A stretch of 33,107 nucleotides of DNA. Origin: Strigomonas culicis (Eukaryota > Euglenozoa > Kinetoplastea > Trypanosomatida > Trypanosomatidae). The notes beneath the pieces are model-generated. The model was not told the origin of the DNA. It was given only the letters and a program-made list of their open reading frames with translations, and made no database searches. The stretch covers positions 1 through 33,107 of the forward strand of contig AUXH01000164.1 in NCBI GenBank assembly GCA_000482145.1. The letters are read 5' to 3'. The translations under genes and the position numbers were made by a program. Positions 1 to 8,336 of this stretch are shown in pieces. Positions within the stretch are counted from its first letter, which is position 1. The number at the start of each line of letters is the position of its first letter.

Positions 1-8
1 CTTCCTTC

Positions 9-70
<62 letters not shown>
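1..70. repeat. (CT)n then (AT)n microsatellite
   Basis: A perfect CT run covers about 9-28. It passes directly into an AT run at 29-70, interrupted once by GT at 57-58. It lies in the spacer upstream of the first gene. Confidence 0.95.
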
Positions 71-174
71 CTTCTGCTTGTTTTCATGACAAATTTTGCT
101 TTTACGTGTAGAAGATTTATACACAAGGAATGCGTTATCTGTCCAATTAGTTGTTTCGTCCTTGTACTGTTTAG

Positions 175-273
175 TTCTTCTGCCTTTTTTCCATTTGCTC
201 TTTTATTTGCGTCGTTTGCTTTCTCATTTTCTTCTTTCATATTATTTTACTTATAACCTTAAAAAACAATAAG
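175..273 (+). promoter_or_regulatory. Polypyrimidine tract and trans-splice acceptor for the CNNM gene
   Basis: A T/C-rich stretch (about 175-262) is followed by the first AG at 272-273, only 10 bases before the ATG at 284. An earlier AG near 173 is the alternative and would give a longer leader. No other feature is seen between 71 and 283. Confidence 0.5.
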
Positions 274-283
274 AAAGAAAATT

Positions 284-2248
284 ATGCGTCATTCGATTGT
301 CACTGTCGTTTTGGTAACTCTACTCATATGCTACCAGGTGGAGGGTGCTGACGAAACAAGTGGCTATGCATCTTGGCCGCTGCCGCTGCTGATCGGCGTC
401 TGCCTGTTCACGCTCACCTCGACGGCCATGTTCTGTGGGCTGACCATCGGACTGCTAGGGATGGACACGATCAATTTAGAAATCATCGCTGAGGCAGGCG
501 CTTCCCCGGACCGCGACTACGCGCGCAAGATTATACCGATCCGGAATCTTGGCCATCACCTCCTGGCGACCTTGCTGCTGGGCAACATGCTGACACTCGT
601 GCTGACGTCGCAGCTCGTGGCTGCCATAGTGAACTCGACGGAGCTCATCAACTTCATTGTCAGCACGCTGCTCGTGCTCATCTTCGGCGAGATTCTGCCC
701 ATGAGCTTTTGCAATAACGAGAAGTACGGCCTCTGGGCGGGCGCGAAGAGCCTGCCTGCGCTCAAGATCTCCATTTTTATCCTCTATCCGATTGCGAAGC
801 CCTTGGGCATGATGCTGGACTGCCTCGTATCGCACGACGCCGGTCAGCTCTACGACCGTGAGGAGTTCAAGAAGCTCATCCGCGTGCACTGGGAGAAGTA
901 CTCGGAGAAGTCGGGACTGGACGCGGAGCAGCTGCGCATGATGCTCAGTGCGCTGGACGCGAAGGAGGTCACCCTCACGAACATCATGACGCCGATCGAG
1001 AAAGCGTTCATGCTGGACGGCAGCGAGGTTCTAGGGCCCGACCTGCAGCGCAAGCTCTGGGAGTACGGCAAGTCGCGCGTGCCCGTGTACGTCCACACGG
1101 CGGACAACATTATCGGCGTGCTGTACGTGCGGGACCTCATCTCCGTGCCTGTGCTGAGCGGGGACTATACCGCCCAGACCGTGCGGGACTTCATCGCGGA
1201 GCACCCGCGCGACCTCCTCGCGGTGGGCGCCGCCACGAAGCTGACCAGCGCACTCGCCCTGCTGCTCCGCGGCAACACGCAGCTCCTCTTTGTTGAACAG
1301 GACGAGACGGTGGCCGCACCGCCGGCGCTCGCCGCCGCGCGGTCGGAACCCGACTCGCCGAAAGACACCAAGAAGAAGGGAAGGCGCCACTCGCAGTCCC
1401 ACGGTAGCGGCGGGGAGGGCGAGGAGGACGACGCGGAGGAGATGGTCTCGGCGCGGGTGCTCTGCGCGAAGAATCTGCTGCGCTTCGAGGAGGGGAAGGA
1501 CGTGCACCACTTTGTTGGCATCGTGACGATGGAGGACGTCATTGAGGGCATCATCTCCGAGGAGATCTACGACGAGGACGAGTACGACCTGGAGCTGCGC
1601 TCCGACGACGAGGACTCCAACGTCTCCGTCCCCTACAGTGCTGCCGCGCGGCGGGCGCGGTGCTGCCCGCGCATCAACTTCTACTCCTTCGGTCCCCCCG
1701 CAGCCCCTGATGACGGGGCTGCCGGGCTCACGGACGACCAGAAGTGGGCGTTGGCCGACTACCTGACGCGCACGTTTGTCTTCTTCGCGACGTGGAAGGT
1801 GCAGCAGGTGAAGTTCCTTCTGGACGAGGTGGGGGATACGGTCGTGTGGGTGAAGCAGGCGGAGGCGAAGAACCCGCTGGCGCCCTTGTACACCTACGGG
1901 GTGGCATCAACCGCGTTCACCCTTATTTTGGGTGGAGAGGTGCGCCTCGTAATTGGACCCGAAAAGATCAACACTGTCCTCTCCTCCTTCTCTTCACTCG
2001 GTGAGGAGATCTTTAGCTCGTCCAACGCGTTTATACCCGACTACTCGGCCGATATAACCGCGCACACGCGGTATATTCGCATCACACAGGAGGACATCTG
2101 CAGTGTGGAGAAGAAAATCAATGCGGCGAGGGCGAAAAAGCGTTACAAGCCGGTAAGCTTGGCAGTCTTTGAAAGTACCCCAGTCGTTACCAGCTCTAGG
2201 CCTAACCAATATCAGTGTGAAGATGTTCGTGTAGGAATCAAGAGTTAA
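284..2248 (+). CDS. CNNM/ACDP-family transporter (DUF21 plus CBS pair)
   Basis: A 654-residue membrane protein of the CNNM (ancient conserved domain, CorC-related) family, which moves or regulates Mg2+ and related divalent cations. A hydrophobic signal-like segment spans residues 1-21. The DUF21 transmembrane domain runs from about 33 to 185, with the family stretches GLTIGLLGMD (52-61), an LLLGN motif near 97-101 and FGEILP (134-139). A CBS (Bateman) pair follows, the first half around 225-290 with an IMTPIEKAF motif at 234, the second around 400-430 with FVGIVTMEDVIEG. An acidic/basic low-complexity insert (about 345-388) splits the pair. The C-terminal part (about 485-600) matches the position of the cyclic-nucleotide-binding-like domain of CNNM proteins. 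The family motif after GEI is usually P-Q-A-x-C-S-R; here it reads P-M-S-F-C-N-N. The ATG at 284 starts the signal-like segment. Family assignment is firm; ion specificity is inference. Confidence 0.88.
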   Translation: MRHSIVTVVLVTLLICYQVEGADETSGYASWPLPLLIGVCLFTLTSTAMFCGLTIGLLGMDTINLEIIAEAGASPDRDYARKIIPIRNLGHHLLATLLLGNMLTLVLTSQLVAAIVNSTELINFIVSTLLVLIFGEILPMSFCNNEKYGLWAGAKSLPALKISIFILYPIAKPLGMMLDCLVSHDAGQLYDREEFKKLIRVHWEKYSEKSGLDAEQLRMMLSALDAKEVTLTNIMTPIEKAFMLDGSEVLGPDLQRKLWEYGKSRVPVYVHTADNIIGVLYVRDLISVPVLSGDYTAQTVRDFIAEHPRDLLAVGAATKLTSALALLLRGNTQLLFVEQDETVAAPPALAAARSEPDSPKDTKKKGRRHSQSHGSGGEGEEDDAEEMVSARVLCAKNLLRFEEGKDVHHFVGIVTMEDVIEGIISEEIYDEDEYDLELRSDDEDSNVSVPYSAAARRARCCPRINFYSFGPPAAPDDGAAGLTDDQKWALADYLTRTFVFFATWKVQQVKFLLDEVGDTVVWVKQAEAKNPLAPLYTYGVASTAFTLILGGEVRLVIGPEKINTVLSSFSSLGEEIFSSSNAFIPDYSADITAHTRYIRITQEDICSVEKKINAARAKKRYKPVSLAVFESTPVVTSSRPNQYQCEDVRVGIKS

Positions 2249-2419
2249 TGTCATTGTCCCCCCTCCCACTTTTATTTTTTGAGAGTGTGGTTATAACGTT
2301 TCTGCCGTGCAGAAAGGCCCATGTGTCTACACCGTTCTGTACTCGTTTTTCCTCCTTGTAATGTAGGAACACGCCCTGATTGAACTCTTTTATTTACTGT
2401 TGTTTCTCTTATTTCACAG

Positions 2420-2480
2420 AGTGCTGTCTCCGTTCCTTCTTTCTTTGTCTTCCTTTTTTTTTTTTACGCATTCTTGCAAG
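2420..2480 (+). promoter_or_regulatory. Polypyrimidine tract and acceptor AG, spacer 2249-2610
   Basis: A strong pyrimidine tract including a T run at about 2454-2465 ends in the acceptor-like TTGCAAG, AG at 2479-2480. This leaves a leader of about 130 bases before the ATG at 2611. The rest of the spacer is presumed 3' UTR of the CNNM gene and an A-rich run just before the ATG. Confidence 0.6.
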
Positions 2481-2610
2481 CCGCTTTATCTCCAATTAGT
2501 GTATTACGTAGACCAGGCGTCGCGTAAAGAAGAGAACCTCACCCACCTAGCGAGTGTTCCATCAACAACAATAATAAAAAAAAAAACTGTGAAGCAATAC
2601 GAAGGACCTT

Positions 2611-2994
2611 ATGGACACGGATGACGGCTGCTTTGTAATTGAGGGCGACCATGGGAGCCCCGAAGATGCCGCATTTGATGAAGTGGTTGGTGTGATTGAG
2701 GACTTCATGATAAACTTTGATCTTGACGGTGCGTTGCGTACACTTCCGCCGTCCCACAATGTCGCTAACGACCATGAGCGGCACACCCTTTTTAAGAACT
2801 TTGTCAGCAACGTAGAGCGTGAGCTGGACAAGCACGTGATGAACCAGTGCCCGCAGTTTGCGGATGTGGCGCAGGTCGGCCAGCTGCTGGAGTCCAGAAA
2901 GGACGAAATTGATGACGGCGTGTGGGAATTTATCAGCGAGGGGTGCCTCGACTATGTGACCTTTTCGGCCCGTTGGGCGAGCGTCCATCCTTAG
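2611..2994 (+). CDS. BART-domain protein, ARL2-binding-protein-like
   Basis: A small acidic protein of 127 residues that reads as one BART domain. It resembles ARL2BP in order and spacing: an early FDEVVGVIEDFM helix (about 22-33), a middle segment with HTLFKNFVSNVERELDKHV (about 52-70), then a helix with LLESRKDEIDDGVWEF and a final DYVTFSARW matching the family's FTDFxxFKE region. ARL2BP binds the GTP form of the small GTPases ARL2/ARL3 and is linked to cilia, centrosomes and mitochondria. In a flagellate a role with ARL2/ARL3 in flagellum or tubulin biology is plausible but inferred. The alternative is the related BART-like domain of CFAP36. The ATG at 2611 is the first in frame, with the domain starting soon after. 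No signal peptide or membrane segment is seen. Confidence 0.7.
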   Translation: MDTDDGCFVIEGDHGSPEDAAFDEVVGVIEDFMINFDLDGALRTLPPSHNVANDHERHTLFKNFVSNVERELDKHVMNQCPQFADVAQVGQLLESRKDEIDDGVWEFISEGCLDYVTFSARWASVHP

Positions 2995-3277
2995 GTCCAC
3001 CACCGCACGGAGACGCCGCGGCGGTAGGCTGTGGTGTACATGGACGAGAAGTAAGACAAGTCGCAGCGATTACTCTGAGGAATTCTTTTTCCATCCTCGT
3101 ATCTATTGTTGAGTGTCGAAAAGATATGGAATATTGAAAAAATAAATGGAAACTTTATTTAACAATGTCCTCTATCTTTAAGAGCAATACGTGCGGTGTA
3201 TACGTACACGATAATGGATAAATGGAACGTGTTTATGCTTCCTTTGCGGAACCATTTCTAGTATGTTGTTGCTTTGT

Positions 3278-3345
3278 GTTTTTTTTTCTTTCTTCCTGTA
3301 CATATTGTTCTTCTCTCCGCTCTTACAATACATCTCTTTGGACAG
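3278..3345 (+). promoter_or_regulatory. Polypyrimidine tract and acceptor AG, spacer 2995-3376
   Basis: A T/C-rich tract from 3278 is followed by the acceptor GGACAG with AG at 3344-3345, leaving about 31 bases before the ATG at 3377. This tract translates into a Phe/Leu-rich stretch that artificially lengthens the downstream frame to 3263. The earlier part of the spacer shows only presumed 3' UTR. Confidence 0.65.
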
Positions 3346-3376
3346 AAGAACTACGAGTAAACGTAAAAGGCACATC

Positions 3377-6300
3377 ATGTCGGACACCTCCACACCATAT
3401 AGTTTCTACGATACGTACGACTTCCTCTGGGAGCCGCAGCGTGTGCGCAAGGAGGGTGAGCTGCCCCCCGTGTCGGACCTGTCCCCCGATGCGCTCGACA
3501 GTGAGTTTAACTTCGAGAACCGCGTTGCCATCCGCTCGCTCATGTACACGGTCATTGGCGATGAGCTGCTGCGCGAGATGATGGACGGCGTCTTGGTGCC
3601 ACCCCCCTACTATTTGAACGACATTTATGACAAGAGGTGGAGGCCGTGCGATGTGCAGACCCTTGTGCGTCTCTTGCCGCCCGAGCTGGACACCCTTATC
3701 GTGCTCATTCCCTTGAATCTGGCGCTGCGCATGGGGCTGTACGATGCGCGACTGCGCGCGGCCTGCCGGCGCCTCTGCTGGATCCTCAGCGTCCCCTTCA
3801 CCGTCGTCGAGGCGCAGGAGGCGCGTGTCGAGGACGTGCGCGCGAAGGCGCTGCTGGAGCGCCTGCCCGAGCTGCAGAGGGAGGTAGAGGAGCGCAAGGC
3901 GAAGCAGAAGAAGAGCCTGATGCGCTACGCGAAGATCGGCGGCTTCGCGGTGCTGGGCGGTGCCGCCCTCGCCGTGACCGGCGGCCTGGCGGCGCCGCTT
4001 ATGGCCCCGGCGTTCGGCGCGCTGGTGACGGCCACCACCGCCACGATCGGGGCGATCGGCACGGTCGGCACGGCGATCCTCGGTGGCGGCGCGATCGCCT
4101 CCGCCTTCGCAGCTGTCGTCGGCGGTGCCACACACGCAGCGGGGCTGGCCGCCGTGCTGACCCCGGTGCTCACGACCGCCAACGTGACGGTGCTCTTCGG
4201 CGCGGGCGGCGTCGCGCTCGGCGGGTTCAAGGCGTTCCGCCGCACGGCGGACTCCGACGTGTTCATGATCCGGTCCGTGAACGAGGTCGAGCACTTCGCG
4301 TCCAAGCCGTCCGCGGACACGGACCACACGGTCAACTCGTTGGCCGAGATCGACCAGGCAGTGAAGGAGCCGGATAATGTGCTGCTGGACCTGACGTCCA
4401 TTACGGAGGAGGTGTCGCGCCCCGGCTTCGTCGTGCCCAGCCACACCCGCTCGACGGCCATGTCGCACACCTCGCGACTGCCGGCGATTAAGAAGCGGTT
4501 TCGCCGCATTGTGTTTGCGGTGGACTGTCAGCTGAAGGACTTCAGCCTGAGGCTGACCGCGCTGAAGCTGATCAATGGGGTGTGGGGGGTCGTGCCGCCT
4601 TCCAAAATAAAGTTTGGGCGCTCCGGCGTGTTCGCGTGCATGAACCGCTTTGCCGCCCCCACCGGCACGGGCTTCATCGTGTGCTACACGGCAACGCCAC
4701 TGGACAGCACCGTTAGCTCTCGCCCGCTGCGGGTCTGGGTGCGCGTGGTGCTCGACTTCATCGGCGGCTGGGAGGCCTCCTGCTACTGCGAGCCGATCGT
4801 GTATGAGCTGGACCCCTTCGCGTCCGAGTACTGGCTCGAGACCAACGTGCACAAGGACAACTTCACCCAGCGCGGGGAGGGCATGGTGCTGGAGATGCAC
4901 CTCAAGCCGTTCTGCTACATTAAGATCTATGCGGCCGCGTCCGAAAAGTACATGGCGCGGCGGATCATCTTCCCGGCCGTCGAGCTGCCGCAACTGCAGG
5001 AAGAGTATCTCCACGATGCGCCGCGGCGCCGCAAGATCGGCATTTCGTTTGTGAATCGCTCGTCGCACTCTCTCACGACAAAGGACGAGAAAACCTTCAA
5101 CGGCGAGCAGTGGCGTGAGACACCGATCCCCATGCGCATCGAGCCAGCAGAGGCTTCGCTCACCGTCTTCACCAATGCAGACTGGAGCCTCGAGGGTGCG
5201 GAGGCTTTTTTTATTCTTGAAATAGTGAACAGTTATGACAATCCACTCCGTCCGAATTACTACTTTAAGGTGCAGTTTGAAATAAGTGCAGGCAACCACA
5301 TCAACATGGCCATTGCTGCCTCGGAGTCGTTGCGTGAGCTCCGGCAGATGGAGCTGCGGCCGGAGACGCCTCCCGGCAGCAGTTTCGATGTGGAGCTGCG
5401 CCACGGCTTGTTCTTCTCGTTGCGCGTGAAGGTGCTGGAAAAGCCCGGCGTCATTCAGGTGATTATCAGCAATCTGATCGAGAGTAAGAGCGGCGCCGTG
5501 AAGGAGCACGTGTCGCAGCTGATCGGGGTCTGTGGGTATTCCACCATCTTCGACCCGAGACGCTCGACGCAGGATCAGCAGGTCGGCCTGTGGCAGCCGG
5601 TGCTGGAAACGAGTCGACTCGTGAGCCCCAGCGAGGCCTACGCGCTACACTGGGAGGACGAGTACTTGATGAAGTTTGGCGAGACGATTAAGGTGGACGT
5701 CCAAGTGGCCGATTATGTGAGCAAGCGAACCATCAAATCTGTCAAGAAGTACGCCACGAAGAAGATTCTCCAGGGTGCTCTCTTCAGCGGCTTTTATGCG
5801 TTCAAGACGCTCATCGGCGCCTTTGACATGCCCATGTACGCAATATGGGCAGCGGATGTGATCGACAACAACTTTGCCGTTCTTTCGAACCGCGCCGAGT
5901 ACGCCGGCAAGGACCTGGCCGCAGCCCTCTTGGACAAGGAACGGGGTGCGCGCCCGGTGACGCTCGTCGGCTACAGCTTCGGCTGCAAGGTGATTGCGGA
6001 GTGCCTCCACGAGCTGGATAACGTCAAGGCGTATCATGTGGTGGAGAACGTGTACCTGCTCGGCGCCACGTTCCCAGCCGACCGCGACTACTGGTCCACT
6101 CTGCGGCGCGTCGTCGCTGGCCGCCTCATCAATGTCTACACTCGCAGTGACTTGCTCCTGTGGCTCATGTACAAGGTGAACGAGGGCGATCTCAAGCCGA
6201 TGGGCGGCGTGGCCCCCGTCAACGTGCCGGGCGTCGAGAACATGGACGCGACGCCCGTGTTGGCGCAGCACTCGGAGTATGCGTTTAAGCTGCAAGAGAC

Positions 6301-7711
6301 ACTCGACATGATCCCGCTCGTGCCTAACAAGAACACGTGGCTTCCGCGCACCAAGTACGGGTCGCCCGGCACCATCATCCCATCGCTGGAGGCGAAGGAG
6401 ACAGTGAAGAAGATGGGCCATTCACTCAATTCCATTCTCAAGTCCAACCCGTACTGTTCCTTTGGAGTGCGCAACAGCATTGTGTCCGATGTGCCTGGGT
6501 TCTCTTGCGACCTGCAGTACGTGTCATCGTCGCTCATGCACTGCTTCTACGACTTCCTGCCCCCGGAACAGATCACACCCGGACATGCCGGTGTGTTTGG
6601 CGTCGTCGGTGAGAGCGATGATGGAATGTGCGGCTACTTCACCTTTCGGCTCTCCCTAGAGCCCTACTCGGCGAAGGATCTCGTCCTCGTTGCCTTCTTC
6701 TCCGCGGATACCGCGGACCACGTCAACGTCCACGTGGAGCCTTTCGTCCTCGCGCGGCGCGCCGCGCAGCAGGAGACGGACGAGGAGGCCGAGGAGCGCC
6801 TGCACACCATCATCGCCGAGACGGCCCCCACGCCTGAGGATGTGCGGGCGCTGTGCGTCACGCCGCCGTCGATTGTGCACGGCGGCTGCGGGTCCGTGCG
6901 GCGCGAGGTGACGCTGCCGCTGGAGGGCCTCTTCCTCGACCAGCACAAGATGTGCACGTTTCACCTACACGTGGAGAAGACGCCCGGCGGCGTGCTCGTC
7001 AACCTCGTGGCACTCTGCGCCTCCGCGGCGTCGCAGCTCGACCAGGAGAAGTTCACGGACAGCAAGTACGACGCGGACCACGTGCACGATGCTGACTGCG
7101 AGGCGGAGCAAAAGGAAATGGACGAGCTCTCGATCGCGCCCCTGCACCCGCTGGAGAATTTGCAAAACACGCTGAACGGGTTTGCTTCCACGTGCGACGC
7201 GACGAAGCGCTCCGTCGTACCAATTGTGGTGGTCAACTGCAGTGAGGTGCCACTTTATCTCGACGTGGCATCCGACCTGACGACTGTCATCCCCGCCCCG
7301 CCCAGCGAGGACCCGAGTGTACTGCATCGCACTACGTGGAACATCTTTCCGCCGCCGAGTATTGAGGCCAAGTCCTTCGCCATACTGACACTCCCTCGCG
7401 TGGCAAGGGAAGACGCCCGCTTCCCCTCTCTTGTTTATGAGACAGCAAACCACAATTGCCGATTTAGCCTCTACTTCTCACCGAAGGACGGCGGCGCCAA
7501 CGACATGGAGCCGATTGCAGTTAAAGGGGAGTGCAAGGACAGCGGCGCCGCGGAAGGCAAAGTGGATGCGTCGACGGTGGAGATCCGTCACCGACCGTTT
7601 GTGCTGCTCATGCTCAGCGTGTCCTTCAAGACGACCACCATCAAGGACACGGATCTGAAATCTCAAGACGTTCGTGAGGGCTTAAAACAGTACGGATGGT
7701 ACGTTGTGTAG
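3377..7711 (+). CDS. Giant DUF726/TMCO4-family membrane-associated alpha/beta hydrolase
   Basis: A 1444-residue protein. The start at 3377 is chosen because the upstream in-frame extension to 3263 is a translated pyrimidine tract containing the likely splice acceptor. A Lys/Glu-rich helix precedes a Gly/Ala-rich hydrophobic block at about 181-295, typical of the TMCO4/DUF726 family. The hydrolase domain resumes at about 714 with IGVCGY. It continues through AYALHWEDEYLMKFG and a conserved AADVIDN segment to the nucleophile elbow GYSFG (Ser867). After it come VVENVYLLGA and VVAGRLINVYTRSDLLLW, both strongly family-like. The hydrophobic block and hydrolase are usually close together; here about 400 unrecognised residues separate them, and about 480 residues follow the catalytic part. 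Substrate is unknown; lipid or membrane ester hydrolysis is inference from the fold. It is the largest gene in the window. Confidence 0.82.
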   Translation: MSDTSTPYSFYDTYDFLWEPQRVRKEGELPPVSDLSPDALDSEFNFENRVAIRSLMYTVIGDELLREMMDGVLVPPPYYLNDIYDKRWRPCDVQTLVRLLPPELDTLIVLIPLNLALRMGLYDARLRAACRRLCWILSVPFTVVEAQEARVEDVRAKALLERLPELQREVEERKAKQKKSLMRYAKIGGFAVLGGAALAVTGGLAAPLMAPAFGALVTATTATIGAIGTVGTAILGGGAIASAFAAVVGGATHAAGLAAVLTPVLTTANVTVLFGAGGVALGGFKAFRRTADSDVFMIRSVNEVEHFASKPSADTDHTVNSLAEIDQAVKEPDNVLLDLTSITEEVSRPGFVVPSHTRSTAMSHTSRLPAIKKRFRRIVFAVDCQLKDFSLRLTALKLINGVWGVVPPSKIKFGRSGVFACMNRFAAPTGTGFIVCYTATPLDSTVSSRPLRVWVRVVLDFIGGWEASCYCEPIVYELDPFASEYWLETNVHKDNFTQRGEGMVLEMHLKPFCYIKIYAAASEKYMARRIIFPAVELPQLQEEYLHDAPRRRKIGISFVNRSSHSLTTKDEKTFNGEQWRETPIPMRIEPAEASLTVFTNADWSLEGAEAFFILEIVNSYDNPLRPNYYFKVQFEISAGNHINMAIAASESLRELRQMELRPETPPGSSFDVELRHGLFFSLRVKVLEKPGVIQVIISNLIESKSGAVKEHVSQLIGVCGYSTIFDPRRSTQDQQVGLWQPVLETSRLVSPSEAYALHWEDEYLMKFGETIKVDVQVADYVSKRTIKSVKKYATKKILQGALFSGFYAFKTLIGAFDMPMYAIWAADVIDNNFAVLSNRAEYAGKDLAAALLDKERGARPVTLVGYSFGCKVIAECLHELDNVKAYHVVENVYLLGATFPADRDYWSTLRRVVAGRLINVYTRSDLLLWLMYKVNEGDLKPMGGVAPVNVPGVENMDATPVLAQHSEYAFKLQETLDMIPLVPNKNTWLPRTKYGSPGTIIPSLEAKETVKKMGHSLNSILKSNPYCSFGVRNSIVSDVPGFSCDLQYVSSSLMHCFYDFLPPEQITPGHAGVFGVVGESDDGMCGYFTFRLSLEPYSAKDLVLVAFFSADTADHVNVHVEPFVLARRAAQQETDEEAEERLHTIIAETAPTPEDVRALCVTPPSIVHGGCGSVRREVTLPLEGLFLDQHKMCTFHLHVEKTPGGVLVNLVALCASAASQLDQEKFTDSKYDADHVHDADCEAEQKEMDELSIAPLHPLENLQNTLNGFASTCDATKRSVVPIVVVNCSEVPLYLDVASDLTTVIPAPPSEDPSVLHRTTWNIFPPPSIEAKSFAILTLPRVAREDARFPSLVYETANHNCRFSLYFSPKDGGANDMEPIAVKGECKDSGAAEGKVDASTVEIRHRPFVLLMLSVSFKTTTIKDTDLKSQDVREGLKQYGWYVV

Positions 7712-7939
7712 TCCTTTTTGTGCTGTGTATTGTTGTGTTTTTTCTCATTACCGTTACTTTTTCATTTATTTATTATTCTATTGCGTGCGAAAGCGTTAAA
7801 TGTGGCTAATCCCAGTTGTTTTAATCCACATCTATCCCTTCTAGCGCGGCTGTTTCTGACCCTCTCTATAAAGTAGCTTCCTCAGGACTGCTTGTTCACC
7901 GTTTGAGGGTATGATATAGGAAATGTTACTGTTTGCTCC

Positions 7940-8006
7940 GCACTTTTTTTCCTTTCTTTCCTTCCCCCCTTTTTTTTTCGTTTATCTTCTTTTGCTGTCC
8001 TTGCAG
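7940..8006 (+). promoter_or_regulatory. Polypyrimidine tract and acceptor AG, spacer 7712-8336
   Basis: A very strong pyrimidine tract (about 7941-8003) ends in CCTTGCAG, AG at 8005-8006. The next gene's leader would therefore begin near 8007 and include the GT repeat at 8064-8085. The spacer before it holds only T-rich presumed 3' UTR of the hydrolase gene. Confidence 0.65.
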
Positions 8007-8063
8007 CACTTGCTAAAACTGTTGACAGTGCGTAGCGTACGTGGATCGAGCACGCAATACTAA

Positions 8064-8085
8064 GTGTGTGTGTGTGTGTGTGTGT
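8064..8085. repeat. (GT)11 microsatellite in predicted 5' leader
   Basis: An uninterrupted GT run downstream of the acceptor AG at 8005-8006, so probably transcribed in the 5' leader of the next gene. Confidence 0.9.
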
Positions 8086-8336
8086 CTGTGTGCAACGGAA
8101 GAACCTATATACAGACATATACATTGTTTTTTCATCGAACTGCCGCTGAGAGTACGGTCGCAGACATTGGCAACAGTCTTGGCGTGAAGCCAACGGATCT
8201 GTGGCTGCCACTAGCCGCATGCATTCCCTTGAAGAAAGCCACCACGGAGCCGTACAACATATTAGACAGTACACCTCTGGCTTTGCTGAAGAAGGAGGAG
8301 AACGATCTGGTATTCAATCGGTTATTACTGCTAGAG

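Noticed and set aside
3323..5509. A 728-codon open frame on the minus strand across the DUF726 gene
   Set aside because: It mirrors the strongly biased codons of the + strand gene and has His/Arg/Gln-rich, feature-free protein. The + strand frame contains recognisable domains.
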